This document shows, one piece after another, positions 32,715 to 44,747 of a stretch of DNA of 64,000 nucleotides. The notes beneath the pieces were generated by a model that saw only the letters and a program-made list of their open reading frames with translations, made no database searches and was not told where the DNA came from. The first letter of the stretch is position 1, and each line of letters opens with the position of its first letter. The stretch covers positions 30,021,410 through 30,085,409 of the forward strand of contig CM046873.1 of NCBI GenBank assembly GCA_025617745.1, in the 5' to 3' direction. The translations under genes were made by a program, and so were the position numbers. Origin of the DNA: Heliocidaris erythrogramma. Lineage: Eukaryota > Echinodermata > Echinoidea > Camarodonta > Echinometridae.

Positions 32715-33711
32715 CAGTGCGTATCAAAAATAGTATACACAACTCTGATAGCTTCTAATTAAAATGTTGTAATCGATGTGACTTTAAAATTTATTTCATG
32801 GTGAAGAATACCTTACTGTCTGTCTAGTGGTACCTCAAGATGACATTTCTGCCATGGATGACTGAGCACCAGGGTTTTTAAAAAGAGCCAAACAATCAAA
32901 ATCTCCTTGTTCCAAGTGTGGGCTGACGCTGATGCAACGAATGTTGCTACTTTAAGTCTAAAATGATTTTTAAAAAGTCAAATTCTACTTTGTGCTTCAA
33001 TGCTTCATTGTTTAAAGTGATCTAAGCTTCCATATGGCCCTGTTTCAATCCACATTACAATATTTAATTTATTTCAATAGCCTTCTATCTTGTGATAACT
33101 AAAAACTGTCTGCTCATTCATCAATAGCACCGTTCCACTTGCATACGGTGCACACAGTGTTTTTTGCGAATAACACATGGATTGAAAGGTTTACTGACCT
33201 TAAAGACTAAAAGAAGAAAAGGAAGGAAACACGTTGATAATTAACAATGTCCATTTTTAATGACTCAGTAAAAAGGCTTTCCTTAAAAAAAGGGATGCAG
33301 ATGAAGCCAACATTGTGTTATCAAATGGCAAAAAAAAAAAAAAAATCTGAAATTTAGCTTGTAATGAGCCCTTTCTTGAGTTTGAGTTGACTTTAACACC
33401 TTTTCTATTCAAATGCACAAAACCAGTTGAAAATAACTCAGCAATTGTTTTTCCAAGTGAAGTAACTAATGCATAGTAGGTTTGACCCACACTCGCTACT
33501 TCAGCCCAAACTTGGTACAAGAGGAGTTTGACAATACTGTTTGAAAAGCCTGCTGCTGAGTCATCCGTGGCAGCAAAGTTATATAAAAGGTATCATTGCA
33601 CAGAATATAAGTTGTTCTTTACTATGAAATAAATTTCAAGCTCACAGAGGTTATAACTTTTTAATTTAGAAACTAATTAAGTTGATTATACTTTTTTTCT
33701 GATACGCACTG
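32715..33711. mobile_element. Tc1/mariner-like non-autonomous element (997 bp)
   Basis: Ends cagtgcgtatca and tgatacgcactg are flanked by TA on both sides (32713-32714 and 33712-33713). Imperfect inverted arms reach about 180 bp inward (ggtgctcagtcatcc-type block near 32855-32875 and ctgagtcatccgtgg near 33555). A TA target with such ends is typical of Tc1/mariner. No DDE/D transposase ORF remains, although an 87-codon minus-strand frame (33257-33520) is present without recognisable motifs. Confidence 0.8.
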
Positions 33712-33713
33712 TA

Positions 33714-35175
33714 TATAAATAAAATTTTCATTGAATCAAGTAGTAGGTCTTGTCATCATGTTCAATGTGAAAATTTTGGTATCACCCATTTAATAGGGAA
33801 CACAAATCTTCTGGAGCTAGATTGGAATCAAGTAAACAGAAATTCTGGTAGAAAGACAACACCACTTTTTGTATTAGCTACCAAATTTTGGTAACAGCTA
33901 TTATTATAGTGGTCACATTCACAGCCGACAAGCCGATTCTAATCGCTGACGGTGTTTGTTAATTTAATTGCTATATATTTTATATTGGTTAGTTACATTT
34001 CCTTCTTTAGTTGAAAGATGTCATCTTCATTAATTCTGTTTCCATGGCAACAGATTTTTTTTATAAATCAAATTCCAAACTATATTCCAAACTAAACTTT
34101 TGAATATAATCAAACAGGCGGTAGCAATTATTAGATGTTTACCATTATTTCATGTTGAAAACAAATATAGTTCCGTATTTCATTAGAAATGCAATTCATT
34201 TATTTGTTACCATGGTAACGGCCTACACATTTAGTGGTCTCCTCCATCATCCCTTTACTTAAACGGATTTTGATAAGTGAGTGTCCTGTAAAAGAGAAGA
34301 TAATCATGTACAATACAAATGTATTACTATTTACTTTTTTCGGTAGCATCGTGGGTTTTTTTTTTTTTGCTCAAATATGTTTTTTTTTACTGTTTCCATA
34401 GCAACAGCCATTTTCAAACATGATGGACACCTTTTGTAACTCTTATTTGAGTTTTTATCAAGTGAGAAACTTTTGATACATTACTTTAAAATGTTACAAT
34501 GTGTTTTTGTCCTTTCTTAATCACGAATACATAAATTCTTAAATTCTACTATTTTTGATCCGTTGCCATGGTAATAGTCCTTGTGGCCACGCCCAACTCT
34601 TATTTTAGGGCAAAGAAGCATATTCTGATAGTTAATATTTCCATCTAACAGGGAAAAAATCATTTAAGATTAACATGGGATAATTGCCTTTATGTACATA
34701 GATGTACCTTCAAATAGTGTTTTTCAGTCAAAATGCGCATCCAGTAAAAACACATCGTTCTATTTGGGATAACATAAAATGAGTTATCCATTACCTTATC
34801 GGATAATTTCTTTTCTGTGTGTGACATGACAATATACATGATATGTTTAATCAAGAAAAGGCGTTTAAAATGACAAATTTACGTTGGGTAAAAAACGTTG
34901 AAATATTGGTAGTTTTCACAACCTATTATTTTGAGTAAATCACAGTTTTATGTTTCATTACGCCATACATGTGTGTGTAATATCCTACTTTCAATTGTGT
35001 ATTAATCAGGTTTATAACTTGAAACTCAAAATAAATCTGATATCACTTGAAAAGTCTTAATCAGTACATATTAGGTCAAAAAAATAAAAATCGTGTTTTT
35101 TGACATTCTTTCAAATTTTGAGCCAAAAATGGCATTTTTAGGCAAAAATGCGCGTCAGTATTTTTGCAAGACTTT
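33714..35175 (-). repeat. Right TIR of the outer insertion (outer part interrupted)
   Basis: Reverse-complement similarity to 10440-12415. Shared landmarks are the ttaccatggtaacggcctac block (34204 against 11485), the gttgccatggtaatagtcc block (34562 against 11141) and gcaaaaatgcgcg (35142 against 10503). Divergence and indels show the arms have aged separately. Confidence 0.75.
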
Positions 35176-36110
35176 AAAGTAGAACTTTAATGATTTTAAA
35201 TATTGACTTAATACTTATTATTGCATAGATGGCATAAATTAAACAAGGTTATCCAAATTCACCGCTTGGAAACATTTGAATTAATGATTATTATCAATTA
35301 TAAAACGGTAAAATACAGCCCCCGATATAGCAGCTGAAGAGCTCCTCGAACGCTGCTGAGATATGTGACGACACACCATGGACCAGTCCTGTCTAAGCAG
35401 ACGATGTCCCATAACATCTTACACATTTTTCAGAGCCTATTTTGTCATCTCCTCTTCACTTATTTCTCTTCCTTCACTAGCGTCAGTCTTAATGTTAGTC
35501 TGTTGCCTCACTCTTAACTTCGTGTATGGTATTATTTTGATGAAAAATGCAGCGTTAAAAAATAAAGGAATCAGTCACTTGTAAACAAAATAAGACGCCA
35601 TTGTATTTTCAGCTGCTTGCACCGGGGCATGTTCGGCGTTTCAAGAGGGAACGAATACCACCCTGCTATTATTCGGAGGGCTTTTCAATTTGAAAGTGGG
35701 GTTTATTTCATTGATCATTGACCCTTCTCCTGTGTATTTACAATCAAACGGTTTTAGCTATCAGAATCAGTTTCACTTTCCCTTTATAATGGTGTGAAAT
35801 AAGGTCATGTTTAAATACACCAAACTCTTTATAATTTGATAGATAATTGCATTGCAATTACGTTCATTCATTATAGGACGTCGTCTGCTTAAGCAGGATC
35901 GATCCCGAGTGTGACGACATCAAAACATCGCTATATTTCTGGCGAATCCTCGGATATTCCAGATGCTGGGAAGAGCTTTTATTTGTGTTGTTTTGATAAT
36001 CATCAGATACGCAGTTGACATAAAACTTATACGATTGCCATCTGTAAGCTTCCCAGTTTCTAGTGATACATTAATTGCCATATTTGTGATTTTCTTTGAA
36101 TAGCTACTTT
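35176..36110 (+). mobile_element. TT-site element, copy 2 (935 bp)
   Basis: Same orientation and internal structure as the 7220 copy. Removing it restores gcaagactttaagcatg, which is the complement of the left TIR of the outer insertion at about 10453-10469, so it inserted into the right TIR only. The right terminus is slightly decayed (gaatagctacttt in place of gtgttctacttt). Confidence 0.85.
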
Positions 36111-37206
36111 AAGCATGAAGGCCGAGCATTACCCAAAATGCCGGTCTACTGACTGGTCTACTATTATTCTCTGTTGCCTGATCTCGTATTCCTATGTATA
36201 GAACAATTAATCGAGTACAATTTTCAGATCAAGCGATCTTTATCACGTTCATTATCAACTGCACGTGTGCCACTTGACACCGTTTGAAAAGTCATCTGCA
36301 CTAGTGAAAATGCAACATAATGTTACCTAAAAATGATATAATGTTCCAATATAAGTTGGAATTGTTTAACGTTCAAAATTACCAAACTGGGTTAGAGGCA
36401 GAAGGCTTTTTATGAAAGATAATCAAAGCACCAATATTCACTAATCTATGGACGAAATATATAGGCTTACCTAATCTAGTGCTTGGTTCAGTAGTCCTTG
36501 AATCCTCAGCTACCTTCTATATGTGAACAGTATTGTGATCATCTGACTGATCACGTAAAATAATCTGGATTTGATGATGATTTTCTCTATATGAAAGAAC
36601 AGATTGCAATATTCATACTCAGTCCATTGCGAATTCTTTGCTTCTGATGCGGTGAAACACCTTAAGATTTCTGTGGATTGTGGGTGGTCAAAGGTGGTTA
36701 GTTTGATCAGATCTAATGCTGCTTTCTGACAGCTTATGTGAAGCACTAGGTTATTTACTGGAATGATAACTCAGTCCACTGCAAATCCTTTGATTTGCAT
36801 GGATGTTGTGAGACGGCTAAAAAAAAAATTATTTTGACGAGTCAAACCAGATCCGTCTGATCAGTACATGAATCTCAGGCTAATGAATTTCTGCCATATA
36901 AATGCATCACAAGTTGAAATATTTTCTGTGAGAAGTGGTCAGACATTAGGGAACAATTGCTCCAAGCTTTACTTCTTAAAAATATAGGGTTAGGGTCGAC
37001 AGTGGGTTTTAGGTAAAACAGGTTTAGGGCTAGAGAAATATGAAGTTAGGGAATCGATTACGCTAGGAAAATTGAACATGGAGCAATTTTTGGAAGAGAA
37101 TGTGCTGTATAACCGTCCCGCCACCCTGTAATATCATTCGATGTTTTACAATGTCGTGCGATATGGTACGATACCCTGTGATACCCTGTTTACGTCGTAT
37201 GGCCAT

Positions 37207-37976
37207 AGCCCCTTTCACAATTGGTTTGCGACCAGTTTGCGACCGCTTGCAACAGTTTTTTCGGGGTGTTGCACGACCGATCGCTTGGTGTCTTGCGAAC
37301 ACTCGCAGTCGTTGCAGGCGAATCTGAGGCAGTCGTGACTGGTCGCATCTGAACTTTGAACATGCTCTGTAGACCATGAGACATTACACGACCGATCGCA
37401 GAACATCTTACAACGTGGTACTACCGTTGCACGACTGTATGAGACTGTATATGCGACTATTCCTTGGGGGTATATATAGGGGGACTATGGAGATGATCCT
37501 CTGCAACAGGGCCCTCCTTTGACAACTTCCTTTTCTTTGTAACTTTCTTCTTTGACATCTTGACTATTATGAAGTCCAACTTGAAATGACTACCGGTCAA
37601 TTGTTGATCGAGGGTTGTTTTTTTTATACCCCACGCCACTCGCACGAACACTCGCACGACCACTCGTACCGGTCTCATCCAATCGCACGAGCGATCGCAT
37701 GGTCTCACGTACGCTCGCACGATCATGTTATCGGTCCTGCGACTAATATTGTGATTGGCATCAAGGCATTCACACGACCACACGCACTTAGCATATGCGA
37801 GCAAATGCGACTTACTCGTGTAACGGTCTCTTCTAGTCGCTTTTGTTGTACGACAGCTGTAGCATTTGTGAATGCCTTTCTGCGACCTAATGAGATCGAT
37901 GGCGATTGATGCCTGTTGCAGCCTGTCGTGCGACCAAATGGCTGCAAACGGTCGCAGACCAATAGTGAAAGGAGCT
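37207..37976. mobile_element. 770-bp element with agcyccctttcac-type TIRs
   Basis: Left agcccctttcacaattgg and right ccaatagtgaaaggagct are inverted, continuing inward as tgcgacc and ggtcgca. The interior is dense in cgcacgacc / gcgaccgatcgc words. On the minus strand a TATA-like ggtataaaa lies about 70 bp before an ATG opening a lysine-rich frame (MSKKKVTKKRKLSKEG), as if the start of a transposon gene had been kept. The paralogous copy near 46305-46330 lacks the element. Superfamily not assigned. Confidence 0.75.
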
Positions 37977-38050
37977 TAAACCATGCCAATCGACGTAACA
38001 GCACACTACACAATATGTGTTTGATTATACCAGGGAAATGTAACTAGATA

Positions 38051-39515
38051 CACTCTAAAAAATCAAATGCTATTTTTAGCACCTCAAGATTTGGAGGCAG
38101 CACCTTTAAGGGCACGCATAGGGACTGCACAAATTGTGCTAAAGTAGCACTTGTACAAGTGCTATAATTCAACACCAGTCCAAGTGCTACTTTAAACACT
38201 TTTTTAGCCTTTTTACACTTCTGGTGCTATTAGACGCATGCAGCTCGTAAAAACCACACTTCTAGTGCATTAAATAACTCATTTTAGAGCCCCCCAAACG
38301 GCACTACTAGTGCTAACACTTTTGCACCCAATATAGTGCTAAATAACACACACAAACAATATGTACAAAATCACACCTGTAGTGCTGAAAACTCACCAAT
38401 CTATAGTCTGTTAAACAGCCCTTCACTGAGGTCTAGATTTAGTTTTTAGATTGATATGAACTGGTTGTATACATAGATGGTATCGACTAAAAACCATGGC
38501 ATGTGGATTAAATCATCTGAGAATTACTTTAGACCAAGAAGTGGCAATTTCGGAGGTTTAATTGTTCCATTTCGGCAAAACTGACGACAAAAAAAAGCAC
38601 ACACACTGCCTTCCAAACTTCCCGGGCCCGGCCGGCGCGGTCGATCGCGCCCCATGCCTGGCTGACCCCGCATGATACAATTTTCATGTCAACGACACCG
38701 TGTACAGTGGACGGATGGCCACACCACACACATGCTGAAACATGGCATTTCCACTTCATTGCTTCTCATCATGTTTCATATCCACCACCACAAACATTAA
38801 TGTAAATATCATATTATTTGATACTTTTATTCGCATATAATTACAGAAGTTCTAAATTTAATGTCTTAAATTTTTACTTACCACGCCATGCCTGTGCAGC
38901 AGATGATGGCTCTTGCACTACAGTTGCGTAATAAGCGATTTCCTAATTGGCCCATGAGCAACTTTTCGCAAATGACCTTTCCCTTTTTCATTAGGATAGG
39001 CATCTTTTCAAAGAAAGATAATTCGTAAGCTTGCCCGACATAGCAACCTACATAATTCAAACTCTATAAAAGAAAGACATCGTAGACCAGGTGACTAGAA
39101 TAGCACGTCAATGAACACTTGGGAAAGCGCATTGTTTGCAAGTTGGCTATCATTTGGCAGACTGTCAAATACCAACCATCAATGAACACTTTGTTGCTTT
39201 TCAGTGGATTTAATGAAAAGTATAATAAAATGAATATATGAATAATCATTACACAGTCGACACTTATCGCAGTGCATTTTATACGAACATGCCAGTTTAT
39301 GTCAAATGACCTTTATCTGCTCATGCGCAAATCCTAATTACGAAATCGCTTATTAGCACAAAATTGTGCAGGTGCTAAAATCATGCACGGGACGTTGGTC
39401 AGCACTTGAAGCGTAAAACTCCCAGACGCAAATGGCACGTGAGGTGTTAGAAATAGCACGTCAAGTGCAAACTTCCAATTATCACTCGTTTTTCAGCACT
39501 TCACTTTTTAGAGTG
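38051..39515. mobile_element. TA-flanked element with cactctaaaaa ends
   Basis: Ends cactctaaaaaa and tttttagagtg lie between TA dinucleotides. The subterminal regions are packed with short words on the agtgct/agcact theme (tagcac, gtgctaa, agtgctac), which form small inverted pairs. A smaller element is nested at 38939-39355. No transposase was found. A GC-rich island (38621-38660, cccgggcccggccggcgcgg) is out of character with the neighbourhood. Confidence 0.7.
38939..39355. mobile_element. Nested MITE, 417 bp
   Basis: Inverted ends taataagcgatttcctaatt and the complement of taataagcgatttcgtaatt (19 of 20 matching), with catgagca shared further in. It lies inside the cactctaaaaa element. 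Confidence 0.7.
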
Positions 39516-40325
39516 TACATTTCCTTGATTTTACTCCAGTCACACCGCCAAGCCGACTCTACACTGACTCCAAATCGAACGATTCTTGGTCATTATCGGT
39601 AATGTTATATTTTATTCGGTCTGTTGTCTGTCTGGTGTGGGTCTGAATGGTGTGACTGAGGTATTAGAATTACGAAACTAATCGTAGCCTGTCGCTGTCT
39701 TACGCAAGCTTTCGTGGCTTATCTGTTCGTAAAATACATTTTTCGGGACTTGTTACATAAAATATTTCACAACTTTGCCCAACTTTAATCTAACAGCTTA
39801 AACGAAAGATTTTCTTTTTGCTAGAAAGAGCGGCATTGAAATAGTTCAAAAACATGTTTAGCCTAACTGTACTCCTCGCTACGTGCACCTTAAAGCCTTA
39901 GCATGCTTGGAGTTGAGCCAAAAAAGGAGCGCCGTTCCAAACAATAAGGAAAATAATCATCAATTTATTTATAGAATGTACAAATAATACCTTTAGGTAA
40001 CAAAAGAGAGTCAGACGAAACCAGATTTTTTTAAAGCACTCCACTATGCAGCCATATCCTTTTTTTCTTTGGCTGCGTACATCAACAATAAGCCATAGAA
40101 GAAACAGAAATACAGTTATAGCCCGTTGGCTGAACTGCATTCAGTTAGATAATGAGAAATAAAAATAACTATTTCAAACACGGTTAAGATGATGTAGGCT
40201 ACCATGAAGAAATATAAAAAAAAAGTCCATGTAAATAGACGAGTAAACCCAAGATGTAAAAAGAGTGTTGTAGAAACTTACCGTATTTATAAAAACGATA
40301 AATCAATAACCTGGCAATGCTGGCC

Positions 40326-40462
40326 TATAGAGGGCTCCCACGGCAGCCACGTTGGAGGACATAATAAAAACCTGTGCGTTAGGACTATGTGTTGTCATGG
40401 TTTAGTGCACAGGTTTATATTGTTATGTCCTCCAGCATGGCTGCTGCTGGGAACCCTCTATA
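40326..40462. mobile_element. Palindromic MITE, copy 2
   Basis: Paralogue of 5972-6121, slightly shorter, with the inner pair aacctgtgcg / tgcacaggtt. Confidence 0.7.
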
Positions 40463-41560
40463 CCGAAATGGGTTCAGATCATGGTTCAGATTAAGGATAT
40501 ATATATATACTGATTACGCAGAGCCCCTCGGAACATCATGGTGTTTGGGGCCTATAGACTTGATATTAAGAACTACGACATATTCTGGATTCCACGTTCA
40601 AATTTGTGTACCTTATTAATAAAACTTTGATTTAGAAATGTAGGCCTACACCATATATTATTTTCAATGACGCTGTTATGCAAATCCGTGAATTAATGAA
40701 TCAAGTAATTAAAGATATAAGTTTTCGGTTTTGTCTTCATTAGTTTAAGGACGTTCCACAGTTAAAGTCAAATACATGTCATTTTCACCAAACTTTGCAT
40801 GCAGTTACTTTGGTCCATAAGAAGCCCAAATACGCATAGAAATGTATAGACCGTTGTGCTTACTTTTTTTCTATGGGACACTGAACTGTGCCATGAATGG
40901 GTGTCAGGCAGAATGACGTCATCGCGGTTTTTTGGCCATTGATTGGCTTCAGAATTCCCAATGTTTGTTTGATTTGTTTGTTCGAATTTATTTTCTTCTG
41001 CAATCATATAAGAGCATACAATAACAGGGAAAATATAACAATGCATTCACATAAAAAGGAAAATAACATAACGTGATCAAAGGTATACATATTTATAGTA
41101 ATATAAATACATTTCAGTTTATAAATTATAAATTATTCAACGCATTGAAGTTCAGAGAGCAGAAGACGGACTGCCATAATAAACATAAGTTTGAAAACAT
41201 GACAGCGCAAATAAATCAGTGTAATATACGTGATAGCAGAATGGAGGTCAAATAAATAAGGAAATTATTCAGACGAAATATACGCATATCTAAAGTTTTG
41301 TATAGTGTGAAAACGTGAAGAGTGTGACGTGAATGAAAGTGATAAAATGAGGATGAAAATGAAAAAAAAATGAAAATGATGTCTGTAGATGAATAACGTG
41401 TTGATGAAATGCATCAGTCAGGACTTCAGTGAATTTGGTAACTTTAGATCATTTGATTTATCAGAACACGGACTATTGATTTAAAATGTGGTTTAACCTT
41501 TGTAACTAATTTGAACTATTATACTCTAATAGCAAACTTGTTTTAACTTGAGCTTTAAAT

Positions 41561-42690
41561 GCAAAAAGACTTTGACAAGATTTTATAGAGTTTGGAAGTG
41601 AATTCCACAAATCTGGGCCATGGTGTCAGATTGTCTTATGTGCAATGAATAGCCTAGGATTTACCTAATGATAATTTAGGGAGTTACTGATGGGATATGA
41701 GTGAAAATTCGTATTAAGTGTGAAGAAGTCATTAAATGTGTCCGGTAATAGGTTATTTCTGTATTTGAACATAAAAGTAAGGATATTTTTAATTTGCGTT
41801 TAAATGTATACAGTAAGCCGGTGTTAGTTAAGTCGGGGAGGTCATTCCACAGTTTTAGTCCTGTAAATATAATTGTATTGTGTGCAAAAGCTTTTCAAGT
41901 GGAAGATAATAAGAATGGCTTTGTCTGGTTGGATAGGAGTGATGTGAATAATCAATAGCAAACATAGAAGATACAGGGTTCGGAAGTTCATGCTTTGTGA
42001 GTTGAAACAGGAATTATATGTAAATAGTTCCTGAATCTTCAGTTCTTAAGAATGTTACACGAGGGGAATAGTGGGGTTGTGTGGGTATGATAAAATTGTA
42101 TTATTGAGTATTCTAATGGCCTGTTTTTGTTCGAGTAAAAGTTGATTGAAAAGGGATTTACCACTATCCCTCCATGCAAGGATTCCACAGTTTTAAGTAT
42201 GGTAGGAATAGTGTACACTTTAAAGAAAGTAAGACATTGGTACTAGGGAATGACGCTTTAAGTTGCCAATGACTCCTGTATTTCTCGATATGAGTTTACT
42301 GATGTTATTTTTTTAGTTTTCCAAGTTAATTTGTTGTCGACGTATATTCCTAAGAATTTGGTTGTTTCAACTTGAACAGGAGTTGTGTCGTTTCATAAAA
42401 ATCGTGCTGGTAGATGTTCAATTAATTTGCTTATTAAATGAAGTTTGAGTTGTTTATATTACTTGACAGTTTGTTTGCTTGGACCCAGTTTAATACAAAG
42501 TTTAATTCGTAATTTGCAGTATTCAGGAAGATTTGGGGATTACGATTTGAGAGAAAAATGTTGGGGTTATCAGCAAATAAAAGAGAAGAAAGATTATTAC
42601 ATCAATTTTGAAAGTCATTGATGTAGGGTATAAATAACAGTGGACCAAGTAATGATCCATGCGGCACTCCGCAGACACTTTATCGCAATA
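41561..42690 (-). pseudogene. CR1/Jockey-like LINE reverse transcriptase, decayed, copy 2
   Basis: Paralogue of 8154-9270, with the same GVPHGS-type block (about 42620-42685) and C-terminal WNSLPN block. The stretch 41731-42515 is the partner of the apparently identical tract at 8323-9107, whereas the sequences on either side differ at several percent. Confidence 0.8.
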
Positions 42691-43751
42691 AGTAGTTGTG
42701 GATTTTTTTTGTGTGGATTGTTTCCAAAATCGCAATTTAAGACAAGTCACATTTCCCGAAACTAGCCCCTGAATTCTACTTCAAATTACCCAAAAATTAA
42801 CAAGTAAACTTGAATGATTATATAGTGTTTTATTATAAAAAGCACCCTGATGGCGTCCATTTTGAAAGATGACCACCACGGCTCCCAGAGGTGGAATGTG
42901 AAATGTTTCATTAACCACATGTATAATGAATTAAGCTAACTACATGCATGTGCCAAGTTGGCGCTTTTTGTATTCCACACTAGAATGGCAGTACTGCTTT
43001 AAGCGTAGTTTATATTCGTGGATATTAAATTATCTAAACATTGTAAAGTCAACCAAAATATCTCAAAATTTCCTCACTTCAGATATATTCAAGCTTTAAG
43101 CTTTCATAAATATAATGAAACATTCACGGCGTTAGATCTAAGGTATTATCAGACTTGTGCGAATCGATAAAGAGAAAATGTTTCGCATTGAAGAATATTA
43201 AAGTCTTGCATTCTGCCCAAGTTGTAGTTGCGGCCAAAAAATAGGAGGATGAATCCCCTCCCGGCCACATTTATCCAATCAGAAAGCGATCAGTTTTCCG
43301 TCCAGGGGGGGGGGGGGGGGTGCAAAAATCACCAACGTATTTGAAGAAATCGACTTTCGTAAGTTTCGTAATTCGCTTCATGGTTATGTTGGCTACACTT
43401 GAGGTTTTATGGTTGTTAAAAACTTTGCCATAACATTCTTAGAAATAACACTGACCCCCCTCCGCAGATGCATCTGACTTAGAATGAAACTGCTTTCTCT
43501 TTAATTAAAATATGTTGTGTCGGGGCTGGAGTATTTTCTAATACCCTAACACTCATTTTCTCTCCCTTTATAACTCCCTTTATTCCTCTATCTCTTCTGT
43601 CTCTTTTTAAAATCAATCTCTTCAACTCTCTTATCCTTCACGTCTATCCCCCTCTCATATTCTTTCTCTCCCATTCTGCCTCTCTCGACCTGTCTCATCA
43701 TTTATCTCTCGCTATTTCTTGCTCTTTTTCATATCAATCTTTTCCCCTTTT

Positions 43752-44687
43752 AAAGTAGAACACTGATGATTTTAAATATTGGCTTAATACTTATTATTGC
43801 ATAGATGGCATAAATTAAACAAGGTTATCCAAATTTAAAGCTTGGAAACATTTGAATTAATGATTATTATCAATTATAAAACGGTAAAATACAGCCCCCG
43901 ATATAGCAGCTGAAAAGCTCCTTGAACGCTGCTGAGATGTGTGACAACACAAGAGGGGCGAGTCCTGTCTAAGCAGACGATGTCCCATAACATTATACAC
44001 ATTTTTCAGTGCCTGTTTTGTCATCTCCTCTTCACTTATTTCTCTTACTTGACTAGCGTCAGTCTTAATGTTAGTCTGTTGCCTCACTCTTAACTTCGTG
44101 TATGGTATTATTTTGATGAAAAATGCAGCGTTAAAAAAATAAAGGAATCAGTCACTTGTAAACAAAATAAGACGCCATTGTATTTTCAGCTGCTTGCACC
44201 GCGGCATGTTCGGCGTTTCAAGAGGGAACGAATACCATCCAGCTATTATTCGCAGGGCTTTTCAATTTGAAAATGGGGTTTATTTCATTGATCATTGACC
44301 CTTCTCCTGTGTATTTACAATCAAACGGTTTTAGTTATCAGAATCAGTTCACTTTCCCTTTTCGAATGGTGTGAAATAAGGTCATGTTTAAATGTACCAA
44401 ACTCTTTATAATTTGATAAATAATTGCATTGCAATTACGTTCATTCATTATAGGACGTCGTCTGCTTAAGCAGGATCGATCCCTCGTATGACGACATCAA
44501 AACATCGCTATATTTCTGGCGAATCCTCGGATATTCCACATGCTGAGAAGAGCTTTTATTTATGTTGTTTTTATAATCATCATATACGCAGTTGACATAA
44601 AACTTATACGATTGCCATCTGTAAGCTTCCCAATTTCTAGTGATACATTAATTGCCATATTTGTGATTTTCTTGAGTGTTCTACTTT
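43752..44687 (+). mobile_element. TT-site element, copy 3 (936 bp)
   Basis: Inverted ends aaagtagaacact and agtgttctacttt. The empty site is the paralogue at about 10314-10335 (ccccttttcattacc). That target contains TTTT and no TTAA, which argues against a strict TTAA duplication for this family. A minus-strand 76-codon frame (43857-44087) matches the one in copy 1 with a single visible difference. Confidence 0.85.
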
Positions 44688-44747
44688 CATTACCTCATCA
44701 TTCTCTCCTTTGATATCAATATCTTTTGTCAAAGGTATTATTCTCTG

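Larger units (their letters stand above)
10378..36167. mobile_element. Outer 25.8-kb insertion with long imperfect TIRs
   Basis: The left end agtagaccagcc and the right end ctggtctact are inverted. From these ends the sequence is matched inward in reverse complement (10378-about 12415 against 36167-about 33910), with similarity roughly 75-85% by eye and arms of about 1.4 kb once later insertions are removed. The other unit at about 44740-44760 reads ggtattattctctg without interruption, implying a target duplication of attat (5 bp) or tattat (6 bp). Subtracting nested elements leaves about 8.1 kb. No transposase, integrase or polymerase was recognised in it. An alternative is two independent elements in opposite orientation, but the single empty site argues against that. 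Confidence 0.7.
36168..39629. repeat. Large repeat unit, copy 1, second part
   Basis: Homologous to 44748-46687. Relative to that copy, about 510 bp (equivalent to 45436-45945) is missing after 36870, and two elements are inserted (37207-37976 and 38051-39515). A 78-codon minus-strand frame (36510-36746) is identical in the other copy (45077-45313), which reflects recent duplication; no function is recognised. Confidence 0.8.
39630..44747. repeat. Large repeat unit, copy 2, first part
   Basis: Direct paralogue of 5204-10377. It keeps an intact junction where copy 1 was split by the outer insertion (ggtattattctctg at about 44740). It contains its own LINE fragment, palindromic MITE and a TT-site element at a different place. 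Confidence 0.85.

Noticed and set aside
37063..38013. Several overlapping 60-115 codon ORFs on both strands
   Set aside because: They arise from the cgcacgacc-type internal repeats of the 770-bp element; only the lysine-rich start is mentioned as possibly meaningful.
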